Source: Candidatus Dojkabacteria bacterium
GTDB taxonomy: Bacteria; Patescibacteriota; Dojkabacteria; SC72; WJKH01
Reading direction: 5' to 3'
Assembly: GCA_014729235.1 (NCBI GenBank)
Contig: WJKH01000047.1
Location: 1 to 45,584, forward strand
Length of the DNA stretch: 45,584 bases
The notes beneath the pieces are model-generated. The model had not been told where the DNA came from. It worked only from the letters and a program-made list of their open reading frames with translations, and did no database searches. The position numbers were made by a program, and so were the translations under genes. Within the stretch, counting starts at the first letter, position 1; each line of letters begins with the position of its first letter. Below are positions 28,040-38,327 of the stretch, in pieces.

Positions 28040-29554
28040 TTATGACTTTGATATCACGCCATCTAAATTCACCGCCTCTTTAAATCTCGCCGTAACCTCC
28101 TGAACAACCTTCCGAGCCCGGTTCGTTCCTTCAATTAAGATCTCTATTGTCTCCTTTGGCCTGTCCTCGTAGTACTTCCGCCTCTCCCTAATTGGTTTCA
28201 GAAAGTTATTAATTACAACAAATAGCTTTTCCTTAACCTCAACATCCCCAACTTTCCCGGCCTTGTAACGCTCCTTCAGATCGGCGACTTCATCCTTATT
28301 ACTGTTAAAAGCATCGTGATAAATAAAAACTGGATTTCCCTCAACCTTGCCGGGATCAGTAGCACGAATTCTATTTGGGTCCGTGTACATACTCATAACT
28401 TGTTGCTTGACTGTTTGCTCATCATCACTCAAATATATGCAGTTTCCTTTGCTTTTACTCATTTTACCGTCGCCATCAGTTCCAACAAGTCGAGCAACTT
28501 TTCCAATTTTTCCCTTAGGTACATTAAAGACTTTTTCTCCCGAACTTAATTGATAGGCAGAGTTAAAGTCTCGTGCTATTTCTCTCACCTGCTCGATAAC
28601 CGGCATTTGATCTTCTCCCACTGGCACAAGATCCGCATCAAATCCTAGAATATCTGCTGACTGCAAAATCGGATAACACACAAACCCCATTGAAGGATCC
28701 AATTTCTTGTAAGAAGTTTCCTCTTTTACGCTCGGATTTCTCATAACTCGGTTATGTTTTACCATGGTTAGAAAGAACGTATAGAGCTCGAATGTCTCAG
28801 GGATTCCGCTTTCGAGATAGATTGTAGCCTCGTCTGGATCTATTCCCACTGCCAAGTTATCAAGGAATACATTGTATGCTGCTTCATTGATTTGCTCGGA
28901 CTTATCATAATAATTTGCATACGCATGCAGATTGGCTATTAGTATGTATGTATCATATGTTTTCTGTAGTTCTACCCGGTCTTTGAGTGATCCAAGGTAG
29001 TGTCCCAGATGGAGTCTTCCGTCTTTTGATGGGGTGTCTCCTGTAAGTATTCGTTTTGATTTTCTTTTCATTTTTATTGCACAATTAAATAATTTAGCTC
29101 CGGAGATCTTTTGTATAACGTCCGAACTCGCTACAATATCATAGCACTTATCTCCCGTTCCTGCATAAAGAGACTTCTTGTCTAATAAACTTTCATCCAT
29201 GTAGAATCTAATTGCAGGATGATAGATTCCCACAGCTCCAACCCTAAAGCCCAGCCGGTTGCACAACTCGTCAGGGGAAAGTAGCCCCAGCCTTGTAACA
29301 CCCAATATTTGCTTCAGTTTCATCATATCTATGATAAATTCATTGCTACGTATAACACCGAAGTACTTATCCCCGCTTTTTAGAATTATTGATGACACCG
29401 AATCTGCAGTGTGTATTTGGGACGCATGAAGCCCTTCCTCAACAGTTTCGATCGGGGCATGCTTAATAAATTGCACCTGTCGCATTAAGCCAAGCCCCTG
29501 GATTCGGCGAACCAGTCCATCGAAATTCCCATTGCTATTGAAATTAGTATACAT
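28040..29554 (-). CDS. trpS: Tryptophanyl-tRNA synthetase with N-terminal YbaK/ProX-like editing domain
   Basis: [35 protein letters not shown]-term [93 protein letters not shown]. Confidence 0.93.
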   Translation of the reverse strand: MYTNFNSNGNFDGLVRRIQGLGLMRQVQFIKHAPIETVEEGLHASQIHTADSVSSIILKSGDKYFGVIRSNEFIIDMMKLKQILGVTRLGLLSPDELCNRLGFRVGAVGIYHPAIRFYMDESLLDKKSLYAGTGDKCYDIVASSDVIQKISGAKLFNCAIKMKRKSKRILTGDTPSKDGRLHLGHYLGSLKDRVELQKTYDTYILIANLHAYANYYDKSEQINEAAYNVFLDNLAVGIDPDEATIYLESGIPETFELYTFFLTMVKHNRVMRNPSVKEETSYKKLDPSMGFVCYPILQSADILGFDADLVPVGEDQMPVIEQVREIARDFNSAYQLSSGEKVFNVPKGKIGKVARLVGTDGDGKMSKSKGNCIYLSDDEQTVKQQVMSMYTDPNRIRATDPGKVEGNPVFIYHDAFNSNKDEVADLKERYKAGKVGDVEVKEKLFVVINNFLKPIRERRKYYEDRPKETIEILIEGTNRARKVVQEVTARFKEAVNLDGVISKS

Positions 29555-29555
29555 A

Positions 29556-30095
29556 TCAACTTTTATTCCTTAAAAAACAAAATATTCCAGCATCTCTTGG
29601 ACCTAAACCATTAATCCGACGAACAGTTGTATTTTGGCCATATAAACCCCCGGGAGGATAGCGATCACAATCCACAATCAATCCACCTCTTTTTTCAGGT
29701 CTTATAGATCCTAATGAATAAGCCATCTGTATAGTTAGTTGTTCTGAATACTGCCCAAGATGGCCTCCCGTTCTTAACATAGCGGTATTTTGAGTGTGGA
29801 ATCCAAAATACGGCGTCCCCTCTCTGTCAACAAGATTCTGAAGAAAGGATGATCCCAATCCACGCCCCTGAAAATCCGGAAAAACTAAAAGCCCCCCTAA
29901 ATGAAAAAAACCGTCCCCAGCTCGAGTAGTGAGTAAATTATATGAAGCAAACCCGGCAACTCTAGAAGAACTCTTGGATTCCATTATCAACCCAATCCTG
30001 TGGGCTTCACGCATATGAGTTCTTAAATCGATTCTACCTGCCTCAGTAACTTCTCTTCCAAAAGCCCTGCAGTATAAATCATCTAATTGATTCAT
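29556..30095 (-). CDS. GNAT-family N-acetyltransferase
   Basis: [24 protein letters not shown] acetyl-CoA binding motif. Confidence 0.75.
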   Translation of the reverse strand: MNQLDDLYCRAFGREVTEAGRIDLRTHMREAHRIGLIMESKSSSRVAGFASYNLLTTRAGDGFFHLGGLLVFPDFQGRGLGSSFLQNLVDREGTPYFGFHTQNTAMLRTGGHLGQYSEQLTIQMAYSLGSIRPEKRGGLIVDCDRYPPGGLYGQNTTVRRINGLGPRDAGIFCFLRNKS

Positions 30096-30437
30096 ATATG
30101 AACCACTTATTATCTCAGAAGGATCATCAAATACGCCACTTCTAAAAGTGGTCCCACCTACCTCGAAGAACCGACCAGTATCTCGGCCAAAGACAGTGTT
30201 GTGACAAATTATCTGCGCCTAACCCATTATTAACTCCCATAACCCTAATAAAAAAATTTACATAAACAAACATTAACTACAAACAAATCCTCACATCCTT
30301 TTACAAACCCACATGCAAATAGATCTGCTTACTGTACCGCCCGCATCGCCACAAAGCAAATCACATAAAATTCACTTTGCAAGCCTTGCTCAGCAGAAAT
30401 TTCTACCGAAAATCACTGATAGAAATCAAACCTATTA

Positions 30438-30524
30438 CTAGTACCACCAGAAATCCACCCCAATTACAGGCATTAAGACAAAACAGATCAAACTGTTCAT
30501 CACAATTATATATCTTTTCTTCAT
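30438..30524 (-). CDS. 28-aa small ORF with tandem Trp codons
   Basis: AAGGA SD then ATG; MKKRYIIVMNSLICFVLMPVIGVDFWWY; follows T-box terminator. Confidence 0.5.
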   Translation of the reverse strand: MKKRYIIVMNSLICFVLMPVIGVDFWWY

Positions 30525-30540
30525 AATTTGATCCTTTTTT

Positions 30541-30790
30541 ATAAAAAAATCCCCAAGCCAAAAGATAAAAAATTATCTACCAGCTTGGGGACATTAAATC
30601 ATTAACGTGATACCACCCCTATTTACGATTACATCGCTGCAATCGCCTTTGTAACTGACTCTTCAAACGTCGATATCAGTCTGGAACTAGATTACGGATT
30701 CCTTCCGGCTCACCTACTCTCCGAAAACGGATTTCAATTTGCTCCTCCCGGGCCCATTCTCCCGATCAGCGGATTTATTTTAATAGAACA
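30541..30790 (-). ncRNA. T-box leader upstream of GNAT-trpS
   Basis: AAATAGGGGTGGTATCACG ... GTCCCC antiterminator motif plus terminator; promoter TTGCTT-17-TAGAAT on minus strand predicts +1 near 30790. Confidence 0.8.
30542..30591 (-). terminator. T-box attenuator terminator
   Basis: CCCCAAGC/GCTTGGGG stem followed by T7. Confidence 0.85.
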
Positions 30791-30921
30791 AAGAGCATTC
30801 TAGCAAAATTTGTTGCTAAAAGCAAACTCGCGGTATCCCCTTTTGCAAAGGCACTTCTACCACATTCACTATTCTAGATGCGATTTAACTCTCAAACATT
30901 GTTATCAGGTCACGATACATA

Positions 30922-33900
30922 CTACAATTGCCTCTCCCGATGCTTTTTAATAATGAGACTAACTGTAAAGACAATTACCAAAAAAATGCCGAGCAAAAGA
31001 ACCCAAGCCCATAGTGACCAAGACTGCCCCTCAAAATGCGCAGAAGATAGTACTATCTTCTGTGTAGAATCAACTCCTAAAACCTCGACATCAGCGGACA
31101 TATCTTCTCCGTTATCGTCATAATATATTGTGTACACTCCCGATTCACTTACCTCGAACTCAACCTCTCCATTTTCATCACTCTCCAATACAATTCCCAG
31201 CGGATCAATCTTCAGAACCACGCCTGAAACTGGTTGGTCATTTTGGTCAACGACATTAATCGAAACACTGTACACTTCTTGCAGCTCTGAGGCATCAGAG
31301 CTATCACCTGTAGAAGAAGAATCTTCATTATCGGATGAATTGAGAGATTCGCCTTCCGTATTCCCCTCATCTATTGTCACTTCAGAATAGATTGGGGAGG
31401 AATCATCCTTACGATAGATTATCCTATCAAAATAGACTGCAGATTCATTTCCAAGAGAATCTTTAAATTGTACATATACATACTTTGCCTCCTCATCCTT
31501 GCCCTCTAGCTCTATCTCATCGCTTTCATCATAAGTTTCCCAATCAACCCCTTGAAAAGACTGATCAGTAGAAATCCTCATACTAGTAACATCAGACAAA
31601 TTGTCGCTCGCTAGAATATTCAACTCAACATCTCTATCAGTTGTTGTATGATCACCTGAATTTATTACGATCGATCCAGTTGGTCCTGTTGAATCAAGTT
31701 TAATCGTGTCAACAAACAAGGCTGATGTATTTAGAGCATGATCCAAAAACTGTACATATACATACTTCAAGCCATCTCCCTCGGAAAGTTCATAGCTATA
31801 AGAGGTTTCATAGGCTTGGAAAGAGTTTTCCCCAAGTTCAGCATCATTCTCAATTTTCATTGCTACAACATCAGTAAGATTGTCAGAAGCAATGATTGAC
31901 AGTTCAACAGTAGAATTATTCGTCCAGGCATCACCCGAATTAATTACAATTGCTCCTACAGGAGGAGTTGCGTCAAATACGATTGAATCTTCAAAAACAA
32001 GTGATTCATTCCCCGCAGGATCCCTAAATTGAATGTAAACAGTTTTATCCCCTTCCCCACTAGACAATATAAAATTGCGGTTCGTCGCATAGGTTTCCCA
32101 TTCGGCATCAGCGAACACTTGATCTTCAGATACCCGCAACTCACTTACGTAAGAGATCGCATCTGTAGCATCAATTATTAACTCTACCTCTCGATCACTT
32201 GTATCATATGAAACACTTTCCCCAAGGATCTGCAGTGAACCCGCAGGAGCCGTAGCATCTACTATAAAATCATCATATTGATAATTTAATGAATGAACAT
32301 AAAGTCCATCATCATCGTAAAATCTTGTGTAAACGTCATTGTCCCCTTCTGGAAGTTCATCAAGTGAACACTCATAACCTTCACTGGCACTATCAAATAG
32401 GCCATCGCTCGCCACACAGTCATTCCAATTACCACTGGGATCATTCGATAGACTCCACTGGACCCCTGCAATCGCACGATCATAAGTATATGTTTTATTT
32501 TCCAAGGTACGAATCCAGCTAACACCATCAGAAGAGATCGCATGGGCGACCTGCATAATTGAGTTTTTCGCCGAATACCATAACTCATAATCAGACCCTA
32601 TCTTAACAACAGAAGCATCTAAAACAGAACGTTGATCGGGTGAAATATTATCAACGTTTTTCTCAAGCACTGGATTTTCCGAATTTGAACTCCAAGAAAT
32701 CCCATCACTGGAAGTCATGTAAAAAATAAAAGAATCCTCCCCATCCGATCCAGAATACCAACCCTTATAAGTTGCTTCATCGATAAAAACCGTATCCGGG
32801 CTAATTGAATTAGAATCTGCTTCCCCAGCAAAACCAACATCAATTAAACAGCCGTCATCGTTAGCTTCCAAGTAACCACATTCTTCTAGAGCAGGATCAT
32901 CGTACCTCGTCCAATTTATTCCATCTGTGGAAGTGGCTAAACCCATCCTCGTGTTTCCATCAGTAACATAACCACTATAATACATTTTATAGCTACTTGA
33001 TGATTCTTTGACAATTGTCGGAGAAGCAACATCTGTGCTATCCCAAGATCCTGATACTCCAAAAGAGAAAATGCATCCATCATCATAGGCCTCATCGAAA
33101 CCACAGCTCGCTACAAGGCCATCGTCATATCTGGTCCAACTTATCCCATCAGCAGAAGTTGCATACCCGATACGCTCATTAGTGCCATCACTTCCCGTAT
33201 ACCATAATTTGAAAACTCCAGCGTCGGAATCCCAAATAACCTCCGGATCCATTACCGAGCTGTTATCCCAAAAACTTCCTCCACCGAATGAAAAAACACA
33301 TCCATCATCATCAGATTCTGCCAATCCACAATCTGATACAGCAGGGTCATCATATTTAACCCAATTAACGCCATCAGGAGAAGTTGCATAACCTATCATA
33401 TTTGTCGATGCATACCCAGAGTACCACATATGATAACTGCCATCTTTATACACAACGCTCGGAGAGTAAACATGATGCGTATCCCAAGCAGTGTCATAAC
33501 CTGTCCCCAGAGAAACAGCAACAGGATCAAGCTCAAATGAATTTATCGGAATACTTACGTTCCCTGTAAAATCCGGAGTCGAATCTGAAGTATATGAAAT
33601 CCCACTGAGGGAGAATGTCGGATCTGGATGCAAGATATTAAAGGATCTTATTGATGCAATTCCCCCAGTATTATTTCCTGCTTCAATAGCCAGTAGACTG
33701 GCATAACCATCATTGTCCAAGTCAACAACGCGCACTACATTACCTAAAGCAGAATCATAGGTATCATTCCCAAGAGTAAAGTAATTCCCCAAATCGATAC
33801 CATTTTCATTCCCAGGATAAATATACACACTTCCATGCCTCCTTCCTTCGGATTCACCCACCTGATAAGCCCCCACAATGAATTCATTATACCCATCATT

Positions 33901-35028
33901 GTTTAGGTCAGAAATATTTACTGATCTTCCATAATTTTCATTGTCAGACTTGCCATATGAAATAATATCTGCCGCACTCGCAGGATAATCACCGCTCCAA
34001 TCACTCCTCCCGTACCAACAGTATACAGCACCATTATAAGTATAACTGTTACTCACCCTATAATCCGAAATACAAAGATCGGGTATATCATCCGCATTGA
34101 TATATCCAGTATTAATCGTCTCAGCTCTGTAGCCAAATGACCTGGATGATATTTCAGGGAGAAAAGTTGCTGAAGGAGTAGTAGAAATATTCTCCCCACC
34201 AAGGTATAGGTGAACTTTTCGATATCTAAGATGTGCAATTGCAAGATCAGAATACCCATCTCCGTTTAAATCGTCTGCATAGAGATTAAAGCCAAAAAGA
34301 TACTCGCTGCTAATTGGATTATTCAAAATTAGATCCGGCTGAGATATTGAAAACTCCAGAGCCCCCCAATATATGTACACTTTTGAAGAATATACATCTG
34401 AAGTACGGACAGAAACCGCTAAATCATCAAGACCATCACCATTATAATCCCCAACCGCCAGAGATTGTCCATACATTTTTTCATCTGAAGAATTCCCAAT
34501 ATAAGTTACATCGGCCATCGATGTAGTAATATCTGAAGCCCATTCATTCTCCCCAAGAAAAACGTATACTTTTCCGGCATGATCCCCACCCTCACTATTA
34601 CCGGGCGATGAAGAAACAAGATCCTGATACCCATCTCCATTCAAATCACCGGAGACAACCCTTCCATAAAACCCAAACCCTCCCCCTGCTACATCAGAGG
34701 TAATCCGAACATCATAATCCCAATCGCTGGAAGATCCTCCATGATAAATATATATAGCCCCAGCATCAGCTCCTCCAGAATCATCCCTTGAGTTCCCGAC
34801 AATTACATCATCAATTCCGTCGTTATTTATATCAACTTCCAGCATAGGAAACCCCCAATAACCGTCGCTTTGTCCACCGGAACTGCCAAAAATATGTGCT
34901 TCATTAAAGAAATCTCCCTGGTCTAGTCCGGCATATAGCGATAACGGCACGATAAAGAGATAGAGAAAGACAAGATGTATTAACGCTAGTATCCAAGAAA
35001 AGACCCTCCTTGGCAGTTTGTTTTCCAT
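30922..35028 (-). CDS. Very large surface protein: signal/TM, FG-GAP (integrin-like) repeats, GH43/32-like propeller repeats, Ig-like repeats, C-terminal TM
   Basis: Repeated D-x-N-x-DG(Y/I)xD motifs; repeated SPDGVNW/SADGISW WYSG blocks; three DATxPxG Ig-like repeats; terminal TM and KKHRERQL. Confidence 0.85.
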   Translation of the reverse strand: MENKLPRRVFSWILALIHLVFLYLFIVPLSLYAGLDQGDFFNEAHIFGSSGGQSDGYWGFPMLEVDINNDGIDDVIVGNSRDDSGGADAGAIYIYHGGSSSDWDYDVRITSDVAGGGFGFYGRVVSGDLNGDGYQDLVSSSPGNSEGGDHAGKVYVFLGENEWASDITTSMADVTYIGNSSDEKMYGQSLAVGDYNGDGLDDLAVSVRTSDVYSSKVYIYWGALEFSISQPDLILNNPISSEYLFGFNLYADDLNGDGYSDLAIAHLRYRKVHLYLGGENISTTPSATFLPEISSRSFGYRAETINTGYINADDIPDLCISDYRVSNSYTYNGAVYCWYGRSDWSGDYPASAADIISYGKSDNENYGRSVNISDLNNDGYNEFIVGAYQVGESEGRRHGSVYIYPGNENGIDLGNYFTLGNDTYDSALGNVVRVVDLDNDGYASLLAIEAGNNTGGIASIRSFNILHPDPTFSLSGISYTSDSTPDFTGNVSIPINSFELDPVAVSLGTGYDTAWDTHHVYSPSVVYKDGSYHMWYSGYASTNMIGYATSPDGVNWVKYDDPAVSDCGLAESDDDGCVFSFGGGSFWDNSSVMDPEVIWDSDAGVFKLWYTGSDGTNERIGYATSADGISWTRYDDGLVASCGFDEAYDDGCIFSFGVSGSWDSTDVASPTIVKESSSSYKMYYSGYVTDGNTRMGLATSTDGINWTRYDDPALEECGYLEANDDGCLIDVGFAGEADSNSISPDTVFIDEATYKGWYSGSDGEDSFIFYMTSSDGISWSSNSENPVLEKNVDNISPDQRSVLDASVVKIGSDYELWYSAKNSIMQVAHAISSDGVSWIRTLENKTYTYDRAIAGVQWSLSNDPSGNWNDCVASDGLFDSASEGYECSLDELPEGDNDVYTRFYDDDGLYVHSLNYQYDDFIVDATAPAGSLQILGESVSYDTSDREVELIIDATDAISYVSELRVSEDQVFADAEWETYATNRNFILSSGEGDKTVYIQFRDPAGNESLVFEDSIVFDATPPVGAIVINSGDAWTNNSTVELSIIASDNLTDVVAMKIENDAELGENSFQAYETSYSYELSEGDGLKYVYVQFLDHALNTSALFVDTIKLDSTGPTGSIVINSGDHTTTDRDVELNILASDNLSDVTSMRISTDQSFQGVDWETYDESDEIELEGKDEEAKYVYVQFKDSLGNESAVYFDRIIYRKDDSSPIYSEVTIDEGNTEGESLNSSDNEDSSSTGDSSDASELQEVYSVSINVVDQNDQPVSGVVLKIDPLGIVLESDENGEVEFEVSESGVYTIYYDDNGEDMSADVEVLGVDSTQKIVLSSAHFEGQSWSLWAWVLLLGIFLVIVFTVSLIIKKHRERQL

Positions 35029-35063
35029 GCAACCATGATATCAAAGTATTCCCGCTTACGCAA
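35029..35063 (-). promoter_or_regulatory. Promoter giving predicted leaderless mRNA for the FG-GAP protein
   Basis: Minus strand TTGCGT, 17 bp, TATCAT, then 6 nt to ATG 35028. Confidence 0.6.
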
Positions 35064-35137
35064 CAAAATTCAGATACAAGAACAAGCTCAGCCACCTTAA
35101 CCCGGAACATCCCAATATACCAATATTAATGGGCCAT

Positions 35138-35443
35138 TCATTTTATTATCATCAGTATCCCAAATGATATTTTGGTGCTAAAAAGCGCAATTGTCCCTAA
35201 GCGCCCGCCAAATCCCGCAAATATATTTTGAGTGAAGCTGGAAATTAGGCCAGACAAAGCACCTCCAATTACGATTACCGGAATCGTCCCTTTTGAGGAG
35301 CTAGTCATCCCAACAAATGAGCCAGCAAAAATAATCAAAGAAAGATTGATAGATTGGGTGAAATGACCAATCATTGCACCAACAAAACCTTGAGAAAAAC
35401 TTCTGAAACAGAGAATTTGAAAAAAATAGTAACCACTGGACAA
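35138..35443 (-). CDS. Small hydrophobic membrane protein, unknown
   Basis: 101 aa, three hydrophobic Gly-rich segments. Confidence 0.4.
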   Translation of the reverse strand: MSSGYYFFQILCFRSFSQGFVGAMIGHFTQSINLSLIIFAGSFVGMTSSSKGTIPVIVIGGALSGLISSFTQNIFAGFGGRLGTIALFSTKISFGILMIIK

Positions 35444-35470
35444 ACTCCGAACACCTAACTTAATAAAATT

Positions 35471-35520
35471 CCCCGCCCTTACGGACGGAGAACTCCCGCC
35501 TGATTAGAACAAATCAGGCG
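35471..35520. other. Tandem hairpin element
   Basis: CCGCCCTTACGGACGG imperfect hairpin and CGCCTGATT-agaaca-AATCAGGCG perfect 9-bp hairpin. Confidence 0.5.
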
Positions 35521-35560
35521 ATTCTTGCAAACTCCCTCCCTCTAAAACTCACCATAGCGA

Positions 35561-36100
35561 TTACAACATACGAAACACATACCCTTCGCAACTATCAGGA
35601 TCTCCCTTTACATCGATAATAACAAAATTTCCCGCCTCTCCCCTCCTCACCAGATAACTCTCGGAATACAGATCACGAAAACCCTCCCTCTCAACACTCA
35701 ATCGAACCATAAGATCCTCCCCGGGCTCCCTTCCAACTAGAAACCATTTCCCCGAAATAGAATCCGGCCAAACCCCCGAGGTTTCCCAAGCAAATTCATT
35801 ACCTTGAAAATTATAAATTGCAAACGATCCGTCCCCCCTTAAGTCTAATTGCGGTAAAAACTCATTTGCATCATCAGATTGATTATCATGACCGGGCGAA
35901 ATTGAAAAATCAACAGTGTAAATCCCAATTAAATCAGACTGTGAAACATTCTGAGTATTTTCGGAAAATGCTGTCCAACAATCCGCATTATACTTTCCTC
36001 CACAAGATGTCAAAATAAATACCCCAACAATCAGCACTATAGTAGAGAGGCTAAGAGACCTTTTGAATAAGTTAATCCATCGGTCAATAATTTCTTGCAT
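35561..36100 (-). CDS. Lipoprotein, unknown function
   Basis: Lipobox ILTSCGG; SD AAGGAA before ATG 36100 (track ORF begins at TTG 36121). Confidence 0.7.
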   Translation of the reverse strand: MQEIIDRWINLFKRSLSLSTIVLIVGVFILTSCGGKYNADCWTAFSENTQNVSQSDLIGIYTVDFSISPGHDNQSDDANEFLPQLDLRGDGSFAIYNFQGNEFAWETSGVWPDSISGKWFLVGREPGEDLMVRLSVEREGFRDLYSESYLVRRGEAGNFVIIDVKGDPDSCEGYVFRML

Positions 36101-36289
36101 TATAGTTTCCTTAAAAATCAATCAGGCCCGCAACCCTAAAGTAAAGTACCCCACCAATTTTTCATAGATGCGGGAAGACTTACTTTCGTTACCAGCACTT
36201 ACGCAACCAACAAGAACATTTGGTTGCGCTTTATTTTACAATATTCTACAACTGAATTCGGATTTGCACAACCAACGCATAACTCTTCA

Positions 36290-36318
36290 TTGCGATCTCA
36301 GAAAATAGCATATATAAT
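36290..36318 (+). promoter_or_regulatory. Promoter giving predicted leaderless mRNA for PEGA protein
   Basis: TTGCGA, 17 bp, TATAAT, 6 nt to ATG 36325. Confidence 0.7.
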
Positions 36319-36324
36319 TTTGTC

Positions 36325-38175
36325 ATGAAAAAGTCAAAGGGAAAGAAAGTCAAGAAAATTCTCCAAAAAGTCATCAACATTCTGACAGCGGTTTTGGTGG
36401 CTGTATTTCTAATCGGAGGAACCATTTTTGCAATATACTACGGAAAAGGTTATCGCTTTAATCTGCAGGAAAGCACAATTGAAAAAACTGGAGTTTTAAG
36501 TGTTTCCAGCAACCCTTCGCAGGCACTGCTTTCAGTAAACGATGAGGAAAAAGGGTTAACGCCGAAGACTGTTGGATCCCTCAAAGAAGGCCTCTACACT
36601 GTTAGCGTAGAAAAAACCGGTTACCATAATTGGGAAAAAACTCTCCCGATAAAAGCTGAACTTTCGACCCCATATTTGGCAAATTTATTTTTATCCGAAC
36701 CATTACAATCCACGCTTTTTGAAATACCAGAAAACGAGGAAGTACTTGAATACCAACTTTCAGAGAATCAAAACCAGATTTATATGTTAACTCAGGAGTT
36801 TCCCGAAGAAGAGAATGAATCCGCTCTTACTCCATCACGTAGTGTTAAAATATACGCTTTCACAGTCAATGAAACCTTTCTAAACTTTACCGATAATCCT
36901 CAGATTATTTTCGACGACACACTAGATGAATATCAAGTGATCAATCTTGAGCCATCCAGAACTGGAGACTATCTAGCCGTGACAATTGCCTCAAACGACA
37001 AAGATGGGGTCGAGGTACCAACTCAGCGAAAAACTTATCTAGTGGACACCACAACGGCTGAGGAGGCACAAATTGATGATCTCCCCGAGCTTAGTCTGGA
37101 ACTTTTTTACGATTACGATATCAAATGGACAAAGACCGATAATTACATGCTTATTTCTTCGCCTGAAGAGATTTTTAGCTTCAATGTAACAAATAACGCA
37201 ACTATACTTATACAAAAAGGAGTTCAAAACATTAAGGGGCTAATTTATTATATTGACTCATCAGGAAATTTCTACTATCTAAATCATGTTCAGGAGGAAG
37301 AACAGGCAGAAGAAACTGAGGAATCCGGAGTTTCAAGCCCATCTGACAAAGAAACGATCAGCTACTATCAAATTATCCAGAAGAACCTTAACGGAACAAA
37401 CGAAGAACCATTTATTGAAGAAATCCTTTACAGCTCAGACCCGGAAAGACTGGAAACTCTCAAAAATCTCAGTCGAATACAGGAAACCACTTTTGCATTT
37501 TCTGCTGAAAACGCCAAGAACTACTTGACTGGAGAAATCCGGGATTTTACTGTTCATCCCGAAGGCGCAGGAATATTTCTCTCTACCAGCCTCGCAACTT
37601 ACTGGTATAACACTGAAACAAGTACATACACCGTGGTTGAATTAGCACCTACTCAATTTGTGGATTTTTCCCCTGACTTAAAGAACTTTTCATATTTGGT
37701 AGATCTAGACAGCTCATCCAATGAAGAGTCATCTGACATACAAAACTCAGTCGCCCTCAAAGTTTTCACGTTCGAAAAAGAACCAATTGACCACCTAACT
37801 AGTATTGGTTCGAAAGAGATCCTAACTATCACGAGTGAAAATAAATATTTCACTTCTAAAGAGAACTTTAAGTGGTTAAGCAACTCAAGCAATATTTCCT
37901 TTCTTGAGTTTCTAGATGAAAATAACCTCTCACTGACATTTATTGACATTGATGGAGAAAATCGAAATTCAATGATATCAATCCCTCTGAAATCTATTCC
38001 CTCAAGTGATATTTCGGATTTTATATACTCCGTGAGCTACCAAAATGAGGATATAATAACTTTCGAAGCTCGTACTCCCGAAGAACAAGCCCAGGAGCCA
38101 ATTTCTGAGGCATTGGAATCTGAGGATATGAATCCTGAGAATATCTACCAACTCGTGCAGTATCAGATTCAATAA
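36325..38175 (+). CDS. PEGA-domain membrane-anchored protein
   Basis: TM then GVLSVSSNPSQALLSVNDEEKGLTPKTVGSLKEGLYTVSVEKTGYHNW. Confidence 0.8.
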   Translation: MKKSKGKKVKKILQKVINILTAVLVAVFLIGGTIFAIYYGKGYRFNLQESTIEKTGVLSVSSNPSQALLSVNDEEKGLTPKTVGSLKEGLYTVSVEKTGYHNWEKTLPIKAELSTPYLANLFLSEPLQSTLFEIPENEEVLEYQLSENQNQIYMLTQEFPEEENESALTPSRSVKIYAFTVNETFLNFTDNPQIIFDDTLDEYQVINLEPSRTGDYLAVTIASNDKDGVEVPTQRKTYLVDTTTAEEAQIDDLPELSLELFYDYDIKWTKTDNYMLISSPEEIFSFNVTNNATILIQKGVQNIKGLIYYIDSSGNFYYLNHVQEEEQAEETEESGVSSPSDKETISYYQIIQKNLNGTNEEPFIEEILYSSDPERLETLKNLSRIQETTFAFSAENAKNYLTGEIRDFTVHPEGAGIFLSTSLATYWYNTETSTYTVVELAPTQFVDFSPDLKNFSYLVDLDSSSNEESSDIQNSVALKVFTFEKEPIDHLTSIGSKEILTITSENKYFTSKENFKWLSNSSNISFLEFLDENNLSLTFIDIDGENRNSMISIPLKSIPSSDISDFIYSVSYQNEDIITFEARTPEEQAQEPISEALESEDMNPENIYQLVQYQIQ

Positions 38176-38253
38176 TAAGTACAAACGCTTATTAAGCCTT
38201 ATTGCTCTCACCTTTCGTTTTTGAACCGTTTTCTTTTTTTGAGATCCTATAAT

Positions 38254-38327
38254 CGCACCCAGCCGGAATCGAACCGACAACCTACGCGTTAGGAGTGCGT
38301 TGCTCTATCCAATTGAGCTATGGGTGC
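38254..38327 (-). tRNA. tRNA-Arg (anticodon CCU)
   Basis: Minus-strand cloverleaf GCACCCA...TGGGTGC, anticodon loop CTCCTAA, GGTTCGATTCC. Confidence 0.93.

Noticed and set aside
31400-34900. DNA-level repeats in the large surface protein gene as tandem repeats
   Set aside because: They reflect degenerate protein-domain repeats, not near-identical DNA repeats.
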